Assembly: GCF_002754375.1 (NCBI RefSeq)
Contig: NZ_PEFF01000001.1
Coordinates: 6,155,501 to 6,219,500 of the forward strand
DNA length: 64,000 bases
Origin: Variovorax sp. 54
Lineage (GTDB): Bacteria; Pseudomonadota; Gammaproteobacteria; Burkholderiales; Burkholderiaceae_C
Direction of reading: 5' to 3'
A program made the position numbers and the translations under genes. The notes under the pieces are model-generated. The model had not been told where the DNA came from and made no database searches. It worked only from the letters and a program-made list of their open reading frames with translations. Shown piece after piece: positions 54,126 to 62,345 of the stretch (the first letter of the stretch is position 1; each line of letters starts with the position of its first letter).

Positions 54126-54805
54126 CTCTCGGCCCGCAGCAGGTAGCCCAGGCCGCGCATCGTCATCAGCACCGTGCCCGTGCCCACCAGCTTCTTGCGC
54201 AGGCGGTATACGACGACTTCGATGGCTTCGTACTGCACGTCGGCCTCGCCCGGAAACACCAGCTCGAACAGGCGCTCCTTGGTGACGGCGTGGCCGGGCT
54301 TCATCATCAGCGCCTTGAGCAGCGCGAGTTCACGCGGCGTGACCTCGAGCAGTTCGGCGCGGTGGTAGATGGCGCCGTTGTCGGGCTCGAAGCGCAGGCC
54401 GCCAACCTCCATCGGATTCATCGCCGCCGCCTCGGGTCCGGCGCTCTGGCTGCGCCGGCGCAGTGCGCGGATGCGGGCCTCGAGCTCGTCCAGGTCGAAG
54501 GGCTTGGGCAGGTAGTCGTCCGCGCCGGCGTTCAGGCCCATGATGCGGTCGCCCACCGTGCCGCGCGCGGTGAGCAGCAGCACCGGCGTGCGCAGGCCCT
54601 CGGCGCGCGCCTGGGCCAGCACCTGCAGGCCGTCGACGTTGGGCAGGCTCAGGTCGAGCGCAACCACGTCGGGCTCGATGGCGCGCCATTGCGCCAGCGC
54701 CTGCGCGCCGTCGCCGCAGATGCGCACGTCGATGTGCCGGCGCCCGAGCGTGCGCTGCAGGGTGAGTTGCATCGAGGGGTCGTCTTCGACGAGCAGCAGC
54801 TTCAT
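54122..54805 (-). CDS. tctD: TctD-like OmpR-family response regulator
   Basis: This 227-residue regulator has an intact receiver (Asp8/Asp9, phosphoacceptor Asp51 in VVALDLSLPNVDG, Lys in DDYLPKPFDL) and an OmpR winged helix (EVTPRELALLKALMMKPGHAVTKERLF...IEVVVYRLRKKL). It is divergent from tctC by 152 bases, so the tctCBA promoter is a likely target. The ATGA overlap couples it to its kinase. Confidence 0.9.
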   Translation of the reverse strand: MKLLLVEDDPSMQLTLQRTLGRRHIDVRICGDGAQALAQWRAIEPDVVALDLSLPNVDGLQVLAQARAEGLRTPVLLLTARGTVGDRIMGLNAGADDYLPKPFDLDELEARIRALRRRSQSAGPEAAAMNPMEVGGLRFEPDNGAIYHRAELLEVTPRELALLKALMMKPGHAVTKERLFELVFPGEADVQYEAIEVVVYRLRKKLVGTGTVLMTMRGLGYLLRAES

Positions 54806-54957
54806 ACGGGGCGCGGGATCGGGAGGGATCGGAGGGGGGCTTCTTCGGTGTTTTCCCCAGTCTGGTGGACAGCCAACTGACAGCGGGGCGGCGCATGATA
54901 GCGGCTCAGGTCCAAGTCAGGTTCCATCCGTTCCCAAGTTCTGAGGAGACACCAACA

Positions 54958-55917
54958 ATGCGTCGCGATACCTTTTTGAAGTCCCTGGCCGCACTGGCCG
55001 CTGCCGGCGCCTTGCCGCTGTCGGCGCGCGCTGCCGCCAACGTCAAGATGATGATCCCCGCCAACCCGGGCGGCGGCTGGGACACCACGGGCCGCGCACT
55101 GGGCAAGGCCCTGAGCGACGCCAAGGTGGCCGACACCGTCACCTACGACAACAAGGGCGGTGCCGCCGGCGCATTGGGCCTGGCCCAGTTCGTGAACGGT
55201 TCCAAGGGCGACGCCAACGCACTCATGGTGATGGGCTCGGTCATGCTGGGCGGCATCATCACCGGCAAGCCGCCGGTCAAGCTCGAACAGGCCACGCCCA
55301 TCGCGCGCCTGACCACCGAATACAACGTGTTCGTGCTGCCCACCAACTCGCCCTTCAAGACCATGAAGGACGTGGTCGACCAGCTCAAGAAGGACCCGGG
55401 CAGCGTCAAGTGGGGCGGCGGTTCGCGCGGTTCCACCGAACACATCGCCGCGGCCATGATCGCGCAGAAGGTCGGTGCCGACCCGTCCAAGATCAACTAC
55501 GTGGCCTTCCGTGGCGGCGGTGAAGCCACCGCTGCCGTGCTGGGCGGCAACGTCACCATCGGCGGCAGCGGCTACAGCGAATTCGCCGAGTACATCGCCG
55601 CCGGCAAGATGAAAGCCATTGCTGTCACCTCCGCCCAGCGCCTGCCGGGCATCAACGTGCCGACCCTGAAGGAACAGGGCATCGATGTCGAGATCGGCAA
55701 CTGGCGCGGTGTCTACGGCGCCCCCGGCATCTCGCCCGAGCAGCGCAAGGCGCTCACCGACATGGTGCTGGCCGCCATGAAGAGCCCCTCGTGGGCCGAG
55801 TCGCTCAAGAAGAACGACTGGACCTCGGCCGTGCTGTCGGGCGAAGCCTTCGCCAAGTTCGTCGACGACGACTTCGCCAGCCTGCGCGCCATCATGACCA
55901 AGTCCGGCATGGTGTAA
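54958..55917 (+). CDS. tctC: TctC, periplasmic tricarboxylate-binding protein
   Basis: This 319-residue Bug-fold protein has a signal peptide (MRRDTFLKSLAALAAAGALPLSARA, with a twin-Arg-like start) and the family marks VKMMIPANPGGGWDTTGR and INYVAFRGGGEATAAVLGGNVTIG. It captures citrate-type tricarboxylates in the periplasm and delivers them to TctAB. AGGAG precedes the ATG. It is the first gene of tctCBA and is separated from tctB by 99 bases with a hairpin. Confidence 0.92.
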   Translation: MRRDTFLKSLAALAAAGALPLSARAAANVKMMIPANPGGGWDTTGRALGKALSDAKVADTVTYDNKGGAAGALGLAQFVNGSKGDANALMVMGSVMLGGIITGKPPVKLEQATPIARLTTEYNVFVLPTNSPFKTMKDVVDQLKKDPGSVKWGGGSRGSTEHIAAAMIAQKVGADPSKINYVAFRGGGEATAAVLGGNVTIGGSGYSEFAEYIAAGKMKAIAVTSAQRLPGINVPTLKEQGIDVEIGNWRGVYGAPGISPEQRKALTDMVLAAMKSPSWAESLKKNDWTSAVLSGEAFAKFVDDDFASLRAIMTKSGMV

Positions 55918-55946
55918 GCGCCCCGGCGCCTGCCTGCCCGCTCAAC

Positions 55947-55986
55947 GGCGCGCTGTCCTCGCAAGAGACGACAGCGTGCCGTTTTC
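55947..55986 (+). terminator. Hairpin between tctC and tctB (partial terminator)
   Basis: GGCGCGCTGTC and GACAGCGTGCC form an 11-bp stem with one G-U pair, followed by GTTTTC. Read-through is needed for tctBA, so it should give more tctC message than tctBA message, matching the need for excess binding protein. Confidence 0.6.
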
Positions 55987-56016
55987 AAATCCAGCACCAC
56001 ATTCCGGGAGCAAAAA

Positions 56017-56568
56017 ATGACAACTCCAGATCCCTCGGTCTCGCCGTCTGACGGGGCCGCGCAAGCCGCGGCCGTATGGCCTCAAACATTGGTCGGCGCC
56101 GGCGTGCTGCTGACCGGCCTGGCGCTCGCTTTCGGCGCCATCGGCATTTCTTCCGAAGCCGGCTACGGCGGCGTCGGTCCCAACTTCCTGCCCTGGCTGG
56201 TGTCGGTGGTGCTCGTGCTGTGCGGCGCGTGGATCCTGTGGGAGGCACGCACCGGCGGCTTCCGCGAACTCGACGCGCCCACCGGCGCGGACCGCGCCTA
56301 CTGGCCCGGCTTCATCTGGGTTTCGGCGGGGCTGCTGCTCAACGCCGCGCTCATCACCACGCTGGGCTTCATCCTCAGCTGCACGCTGTGCTACGTGCTG
56401 GCCGTGCAGGGCTTGCGCCGCGCGAGCGGGCAGGCCGGCGTGAATGCGCCGCGCACCTGGCTCACCGACTTCATTGCGGGCGCACTCATCTCCGCGCCCG
56501 TGTTCTGGATGTTCACCCAATTCCTGGCGATCAACCTGCCGGGCCTGACTTCCACCGGGTGGTTCTGA
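56017..56568 (+). CDS. tctB: TctB, small membrane subunit of the tricarboxylate transporter
   Basis: This 183-residue membrane protein of the tripartite tricarboxylate transporter has four predicted helices (about 22-42, 55-75, 97-128 and 150-170). It is weakly conserved, as is usual for TctB. The start MTTPDPSVS... is preceded by GGGAG. The gene ends one base before the tctA ATG. Confidence 0.9.
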   Translation: MTTPDPSVSPSDGAAQAAAVWPQTLVGAGVLLTGLALAFGAIGISSEAGYGGVGPNFLPWLVSVVLVLCGAWILWEARTGGFRELDAPTGADRAYWPGFIWVSAGLLLNAALITTLGFILSCTLCYVLAVQGLRRASGQAGVNAPRTWLTDFIAGALISAPVFWMFTQFLAINLPGLTSTGWF

Positions 56569-56569
56569 C

Positions 56570-58093
56570 ATGGAAATCTTCAACGCACTCATGGCGGGTT
56601 TCGCCACGGCGATCACCCCCATCAATCTGCTCTGGTGCCTGGTCGGCTGTGCCCTGGGCACGGCCGTGGGCGTGCTGCCCGGCATCGGCCCGGCCGTCGC
56701 GGTGGCGATGCTGCTGCCCATCACCGGCAAGGTCGACATCACGGCCTCGATGATCTTCTTCTCGGGCATCTACTACGGCGCCATGTACGGCGGCTCGACC
56801 ACGTCCATCCTGCTGAACACGCCCGGCGAAACCGCCAGCATGGTGACGGCGATGGAGGGCAACAAGATGGCCAAGAGCGGAAGGGCGGGCGCGGCGCTCG
56901 CCACGGCCGCCATCGGCTCCTTCGTGGCCGGCACCATCGCCACCGTCATCGTCACGCTGTTCGCGCCCTTCGTGGCCGAGTTCGCGGTCAAGCTCGGCCC
57001 GCCCGAGTACTTCCTGTTGATGCTGCTGGCCTTCACCACGGTGAGCGCGGTGCTCGGCAAGAGCACGCTGCGCGGCATGACGGCGCTGTTCGTCGGCCTC
57101 GCTGCCGGCTGCGTGGGCCTCGACCAGATCTCGGGTCAGGGCCGCTACACGGGCGGCGTGCCCGAGCTGCTCGACGGCATCGAGATCGTGCTCGTCGCCG
57201 TCGGCCTGTTCGCCGTGGCCGAAGTGCTCTATGCCGTGCTCTATGAAGGCAAGGTCACCGAAGGCCAGAACAAGCTGAGCCGCGTGCACATGACCAAGCG
57301 CGACTGGAAGCGTTCGATTCCCGCGTGGCTGCGCGGCACCGCCATCGGCACGCCCTTCGGCTGCATCCCGGCCGGCGGCACGGAGATTCCGACCTTCCTG
57401 AGCTATGCAATGGAAAAGAAGCTCGCCAAGGACAAGGACGCCAAGGCCGAGTTCGGCACCACCGGCGCCATCGAAGGCGTGGCCGGCCCTGAAGCCGCCA
57501 ACAACGCCACGGTGACGGCCGCGCTGATCCCGCTGCTCACGCTGGGCATTCCCACGTCCAACACCACCGCCATCCTGCTGGGCGCGTTCCAGAACTACGG
57601 CATCCAGCCGGGCCCGCAGCTGTTCACCACCTCGGCCGCGCTGGTGTGGGCGCTGATCGCCTCGCTCTACATCGGCAACGTCATGCTGCTGGTGCTGAAC
57701 CTGCCGATGGTCGGCCTGTGGGTCAAGCTGCTGAAGATTCCGAAGCCCCAGCTCTACGCCGGCATCCTGATCTTCGCGACGGTCGGTGCCTACGGCATGC
57801 GCCAGAGCGCGTTCGACCTGTTCCTGCTCTACGGCATCGGCCTGCTGGGCGTGGTGATGCGGCGCTACGACTTCCCGACCGCCCCCGTGGTGGTCGGCAT
57901 GATCCTCGGCCCGCTGGCCGAAGCGCAACTGCGCAACGCCATGTCGATCGGCGAGGGCAGTGCGGCCGTGTTCTTCCAGCGTCCCATGTCGATCGCCCTG
58001 GTGATCATCGTGGTGGCCGTGCTGGTGCTGCCGCGCCTGGCCAAGCGCATGAGCGAACGCAAGCTGAAGCGACTGGCGCAGCTGGACGCCTGA
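56570..58093 (+). CDS. tctA: TctA, large membrane subunit of the tricarboxylate transporter
   Basis: This 507-residue permease has about twelve membrane helices and the family blocks [40 protein letters not shown] and [23 protein letters not shown], characteristic of TctA. It carries out proton- or sodium-coupled uptake of the ligand delivered by TctC. A long perfect hairpin follows at 58116. Confidence 0.95.
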   Translation: MEIFNALMAGFATAITPINLLWCLVGCALGTAVGVLPGIGPAVAVAMLLPITGKVDITASMIFFSGIYYGAMYGGSTTSILLNTPGETASMVTAMEGNKMAKSGRAGAALATAAIGSFVAGTIATVIVTLFAPFVAEFAVKLGPPEYFLLMLLAFTTVSAVLGKSTLRGMTALFVGLAAGCVGLDQISGQGRYTGGVPELLDGIEIVLVAVGLFAVAEVLYAVLYEGKVTEGQNKLSRVHMTKRDWKRSIPAWLRGTAIGTPFGCIPAGGTEIPTFLSYAMEKKLAKDKDAKAEFGTTGAIEGVAGPEAANNATVTAALIPLLTLGIPTSNTTAILLGAFQNYGIQPGPQLFTTSAALVWALIASLYIGNVMLLVLNLPMVGLWVKLLKIPKPQLYAGILIFATVGAYGMRQSAFDLFLLYGIGLLGVVMRRYDFPTAPVVVGMILGPLAEAQLRNAMSIGEGSAAVFFQRPMSIALVIIVVAVLVLPRLAKRMSERKLKRLAQLDA

Positions 58094-58115
58094 ACGCCCG
58101 AACACCTCCGGCTGC

Positions 58116-58158
58116 CACAGGCGCCGCCTCGCACCTCGCGTGCGGCGCGGCGCCTGTG
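58116..58158 (+). terminator. Long hairpin after tctA
   Basis: CACAGGCGCC and GGCGCCTGTG form a perfect 10-bp stem with inner GC-rich pairing. Only a weak U-rich sequence (CACTTTCG) follows, so termination may be partial. Confidence 0.5.
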
Positions 58159-58192
58159 CACTTTCGGGTTCACGCATCCGTCAACTCCCCAT

Positions 58193-58214
58193 AAAATGAG
58201 AACTATTCTTATTT
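58193..58214. promoter_or_regulatory. Fur box upstream of the sigma factor gene
   Basis: TGAGAAC-T-ATTCTTA (58197-58211) is a 7-1-7 inverted repeat close to the Fur consensus TGATAAT-N-ATTATCA. It lies about 40 bases before the ATG of an ECF sigma gene, so iron repression of the uptake set is expected. Confidence 0.75.
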
Positions 58215-58249
58215 GTCGATGAGTGCCGGGCACTCGTGGGAGAAGTGCC

Positions 58250-58762
58250 ATGGCTGCGGCCGAATCCGTCTTGCATCAGGAAGTGCGCGTCTTGTACGGC
58301 GACCATCACGGTTGGCTGCAAGGCTGGCTGCGGCGCAAGCTGGGCAGCACCAGCGATGCGGCCGACCTGGCGCACGACGTGTTCATGCGGCTGATGGTGC
58401 GCCGTCAGCCGATCGAGATGAACGAGCCGCGGGCCTACCTGTCGGCCATGGCGCGCGGACTGGTCATCGACCACTGGCGCCGTCGCGAGATCGAGCAGGC
58501 CTGGCTCGACACCCTGGCGCTCATGCCCGAGCCGACGGCGCCGTCGCCTGAAAGCCGCCTGCTCGTGCTCGAGACGCTGATCGAGATCGACCGCATGCTC
58601 GATGCCCTCAAGCCCGCCGTGCGCACCGCGTTCCTTCTCGCGCAGTTCGACGGCCTGAGTTGCCGCGAGATCGGCGAGCGGCTGGGTGTGTCGCTGGCCA
58701 CCGCCGAGCGCTACGTGGCCAAGGCGCTGCGCGCCTGCTACGCGTACCGCTTCGAGGCATGA
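58250..58762 (+). CDS. FecI-type ECF sigma factor
   Basis: This extracytoplasmic-function sigma factor of 170 residues has sigma region 2 (DAADLAHDVFMRLMVRR..., AYLSAMARGLVIDHWRRREIEQ) and region 4 (ALKPAVRTAFLLAQFDGLSCREIGERLGVSLATAERYVAKAL). It should direct transcription of the TonB receptor gene downstream. GGGAGAAG lies before ATG 58250. The stop overlaps the FecR start (ATGA). Confidence 0.9.
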   Translation: MAAAESVLHQEVRVLYGDHHGWLQGWLRRKLGSTSDAADLAHDVFMRLMVRRQPIEMNEPRAYLSAMARGLVIDHWRRREIEQAWLDTLALMPEPTAPSPESRLLVLETLIEIDRMLDALKPAVRTAFLLAQFDGLSCREIGERLGVSLATAERYVAKALRACYAYRFEA

Positions 58763-59802
58763 GCGGTCAGGCACTGGGCGCGGGCCCGTTCAACGATGAC
58801 GATCCCCCGGGCGCCTTGCCCGACAGCGTGGTGGACGCGGCCATCCTCTGGGCGGTCCGGCTCGACCATGGCGAGGCCACGCCTCGCATGCAACGCGCCC
58901 ACGCGCAATGGCTGCAGGCCGATCCGCGCCATGCGCAGGCCTGGCGGCGCGTCGGTGCGCTCCAGCGCGGTTTTGCCGACGTGCCCGCGGCACCCGCACG
59001 CGACGCACTGCAGGCCGCGCAACTGCGGCGCGAGGCACGCGATGCACGCGATGCACTCGCCGGACAGGGCCGGCGCGGCGCGCTCAAGCTGCTGTCGCTG
59101 GCCGGCGTGACGCTGGCGGCGGGCTGGGTGGTGCGCGAGCACGCGCCGTGGCAGCGGCTCATGGCGGACGCCAGCACCGGTGTGGGCGAACGGCGCACGC
59201 TGCAGCTGGCCGACGGCACACGGATCGTGCTCAACACCGACAGCGCTGTCAGCACCGACCTCAGCGGCGAGCGCCGCCTCATCGTGCTGCGGCGCGGGGA
59301 GATCATGGTCAGCACCGGCGCCGACGCCGGCGCGGCCTCGAAGCGGCCGTTCTGGGTGTACACGCCGTTCGGCAGGATGCAGGCGCTGGGCACGCGCTTC
59401 GTGGTGCGCATCGACGAACGCCGTGCGCGCGTCAGCGTGCAGGAAGGCGCCGTGGCGCTGCATCCCGGCCACGGGCCGGCGCAGGCCGAGGTGCGCCCCG
59501 GCGAGAGTCGCTGGCTGTCGGACGACGGCACCGCGCCCGCCGACAACCGTGGTTTCGACGACGACGGCTGGGTCGACGGCGTCATCGCCGGGCGCGACAT
59601 CCGCATGGCCGACCTGCTCGCCGAGCTGGGCCGCTACCGGCACGGCGTGGTCGCCTGCGACCCGCGTGTGGCCGACCTGCGCGTGTCGGGTGTGTTCCAT
59701 GTGCAGGACGGCGACCAGGTGCTGCACTTCCTGGCGCAGACGCAGCCCGTGAGCATCCGGCTGCGCACGCGCTTCTGGGTGTCGGTCGGTCCGCGCGGTT
59801 GA
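58759..59802 (+). CDS. FecR-type anti-sigma factor
   Basis: This FecR-family regulator of 347 residues has a cytoplasmic anti-sigma region (VVDAAILWAVRLDHGEATPRMQRAHAQWLQADPRHAQAWRRV), one membrane segment (about 108-127, GALKLLSLAGVTLAAGWVV), and a periplasmic FecR domain (RTLQLADGTRIVLNTDSAVSTDL; FGRMQALGTRFVVRI) ending in a short STN-like region. It transmits the state of the TonB receptor to the sigma factor. ATGA coupling with the sigma gene is seen. Confidence 0.9.
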   Translation: MSGQALGAGPFNDDDPPGALPDSVVDAAILWAVRLDHGEATPRMQRAHAQWLQADPRHAQAWRRVGALQRGFADVPAAPARDALQAAQLRREARDARDALAGQGRRGALKLLSLAGVTLAAGWVVREHAPWQRLMADASTGVGERRTLQLADGTRIVLNTDSAVSTDLSGERRLIVLRRGEIMVSTGADAGAASKRPFWVYTPFGRMQALGTRFVVRIDERRARVSVQEGAVALHPGHGPAQAEVRPGESRWLSDDGTAPADNRGFDDDGWVDGVIAGRDIRMADLLAELGRYRHGVVACDPRVADLRVSGVFHVQDGDQVLHFLAQTQPVSIRLRTRFWVSVGPRG

Positions 59803-59917
59803 GGTGCTGCTGCAGATTTTTTGTGGCCCAGGTGAGGGGATTGTGTTTCTCGTCCGGCCTCCTGGATGAACCCGCTCGGCGACGAGCTTCATCCACCTCT
59901 CGAGTCCGTCCAGAACC

Positions 59918-62341
59918 ATGAGCTTCCAACGAATCCGCGCCGCCGGCGCACCGACCTTCGCGCTGCATGCCGCGCTCGCCGGCCTGACACTGGGCGCGGC
60001 CGTGCTGCCCGACACCGCACGCGCACAGGCCGCATCGCCGGCCCCTGACGCCCGGGCGTTCAGCGTGCCTGCCGGGGCGCTCGACGCGGCACTGAACCGC
60101 TTCGCGCGCACGGCCGGCGTCAACCTCAGCTACGACCCGGCGCTCGTGGCCGGGCTCACCACGCGCGGGCTCGAAGGCCGCCACGGCGTTGCGGGCGGGC
60201 TCGCCGCGTTGCTGGCCGGCAGCGACCTCGAAGCGGTGCCGCAGCCTGGCGGTGGCTTCTCGCTGCGCAAGGTCGCGGGCGCAACGGGTGCGGCCGCCGT
60301 CTCCGGCGGGGCCGCATTGCCCACCGTGACCGTCTCCGCGGAGGCCGACCCCGCCGCATTGCCCGCACCCTATGCCGGCGGCCAGGTGGCGCGCGGCGGC
60401 CGGCTCGGCATGCTGGGCAACGCCGACGTCTTCGAGACGCCGTTCAGCACCAAGGCCTACACGGCCGAACTGGTCCGCAACCAGGGCGCGCGCAACGTCA
60501 ACGACATGGTCGCCAACGACCCATCGATCCGCACCAGCCTGTCGGCCACGTCGCCGCTGGACCAGAGCTCGATCCGCGGCTTCCTCACCAACAGCGATGC
60601 CTACCTGTTCGACGGCCTCGAGGGCCTCTTTGCGTACAGCAACATCCCGATCCAGCACTACGAGCGGCTCGAAGTGCTCAAGGGCCCGGCGGCGGGGCTC
60701 GTGGGCGCCTCGGGCTACGGCAGCACGGTGGGCGGCAGCTTCAACCTTGTGCCCAAGCGGGCCACCGACACGCCGGTGCGCTCGGTCACGTTGTCGGCCA
60801 ACGACCGCTCGCTGATCGGCACGCACATCGACATCGGCCAGCGCTTCGGTACCGACAACCGCTTCGGCGCACGCCTGAACCTGAGCGCTGAAGACGGCAA
60901 GCTCTACGACGGTGCCGAGCGCCGCCTCGCGGCCGCGCAGGTCGCACTCGACTACCGCGGCGACAGGTTCCGCGCCGTGCTCGACGCGGGCTACACGCGC
61001 CGCAGCTCGTCGCCGTTGTTCAACCACTGGCTGCTGCAGGCCGGCGCCGCGCTGCCGCCGCCGCCCGACCCCAAGGTGCATCCCAAGCCCTCGTGGGAAA
61101 CGCTCGACGTGCGCCAGCCCTTTGCGCTGCTGAGCGCCGAATGGGACTTCGCTGACCACTGGACCGCCTACGCCCGTGTCGGCAAGCTGCGAGAGCACAC
61201 GCCCGAGCGCCGGTACATCGACCAGACCACCATCGACGGCCTGGGCCGCGTCACCTACACCAGCGCCGCCAGCCTGCTGTGGACGCAGTCGAACCAGGTC
61301 ACCGACCTCGGCGTTCGCGGCAGCTTCGACCTCGGCCCGACACGCCACAAGGTGGCGATCAGCACGGTGATGCAGCGCCAGCAGCTGCAGGACCTGCGCT
61401 CGCAGCTGCTGGCACTGCCGGTGCGCGTGGTCGGCAGCCTCTACACGACCAACCTCGTGCCGAACCCCTACGCGTACGGCGTGCCGGCCGTGCCGGGTGT
61501 CGACAGCCCGGCGCTGAGCCTGGACAGCATCGCCATCGCCGACACGATCTCGGCCTTCGACGAACGCCTGTTCGTCACGCTGGCGGCGCGCGAGCAACGC
61601 ATCAAGAAATACCCGTACGCGCAGTCCAAGCTCACGCCCACGGTGGCCGCGCTGTGGAAGTTCGACAACGGCATTTCCATCTACGGCAACTACGCGGAGT
61701 CGCTCGCGCAGGGCGCGGTGGCGCCGACGAGTGCGCGCAATGCGGGCGAGCAGCTGGCGCCGTACCTGTCGCGCCAGCACGAGTTCGGCCTCAAGTGGGA
61801 CCGCGGCAGCTACGGCCTCACGGCCGCGTACTTCGACATCCGCAAGACCACGGCCTATGTCGACAGCGACAACTACTTTCGCGCCGCGGGCCTGCAGCGC
61901 AACAAGGGCATGGAGATCGAGAGCTTCGGCGAAGTTGCCAAAGGCGTGCGGCTGCTGGGCGGCGTGGCCTGGATCGACGGGCGCATGAGCCGCACGGCCA
62001 AGGGCGTGAGCGACGGCAAGAAGGCCATCGGCGTGCCCGAGTTCACCGCCAACCTCGGGCTGGAGTACGACGTGCCCTCGGTGCCCGGACTCACGCTGAC
62101 CGGACGCTACATCTACACCGACAGCGCCTGGGTCGACCTGGCCAACACGCAGCGCGTGCCGTCGTGGAAGCGCATCGACCTGGGCGCGCGCTATGCCACG
62201 CGCATCAACGGCGTGGGCATGACGCTGCGCGCGGGCATCTCGAACCTGCTCGACGACACCTACTGGACCATCGCGGGGCGCAACTTCATCGCGGTCGCGC
62301 CGCCGCGCACCTGGCAGCTGCAGGCCAGCTTCGACTTCTGA
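59918..62341 (+). CDS. TonB-dependent siderophore receptor with an STN domain
   Basis: This outer-membrane receptor of 807 residues is predicted to import a ferric siderophore or similar ligand. It has a signal peptide (cleavage near ARA), an STN signalling domain (about 45-118, FSVPAGALDAALNRFARTAGVNLSYDPALV), a plug (about 165-290, ending LEVLKGPAAGLVG...GGSFNLVPKRA) and a 22-strand barrel ending in Phe (QLQASFDF). The STN domain fits transduction through FecR to the sigma factor. The specific ligand is not known. Confidence 0.92.
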   Translation: MSFQRIRAAGAPTFALHAALAGLTLGAAVLPDTARAQAASPAPDARAFSVPAGALDAALNRFARTAGVNLSYDPALVAGLTTRGLEGRHGVAGGLAALLAGSDLEAVPQPGGGFSLRKVAGATGAAAVSGGAALPTVTVSAEADPAALPAPYAGGQVARGGRLGMLGNADVFETPFSTKAYTAELVRNQGARNVNDMVANDPSIRTSLSATSPLDQSSIRGFLTNSDAYLFDGLEGLFAYSNIPIQHYERLEVLKGPAAGLVGASGYGSTVGGSFNLVPKRATDTPVRSVTLSANDRSLIGTHIDIGQRFGTDNRFGARLNLSAEDGKLYDGAERRLAAAQVALDYRGDRFRAVLDAGYTRRSSSPLFNHWLLQAGAALPPPPDPKVHPKPSWETLDVRQPFALLSAEWDFADHWTAYARVGKLREHTPERRYIDQTTIDGLGRVTYTSAASLLWTQSNQVTDLGVRGSFDLGPTRHKVAISTVMQRQQLQDLRSQLLALPVRVVGSLYTTNLVPNPYAYGVPAVPGVDSPALSLDSIAIADTISAFDERLFVTLAAREQRIKKYPYAQSKLTPTVAALWKFDNGISIYGNYAESLAQGAVAPTSARNAGEQLAPYLSRQHEFGLKWDRGSYGLTAAYFDIRKTTAYVDSDNYFRAAGLQRNKGMEIESFGEVAKGVRLLGGVAWIDGRMSRTAKGVSDGKKAIGVPEFTANLGLEYDVPSVPGLTLTGRYIYTDSAWVDLANTQRVPSWKRIDLGARYATRINGVGMTLRAGISNLLDDTYWTIAGRNFIAVAPPRTWQLQASFDF

Positions 62342-62345
62342 GCGT

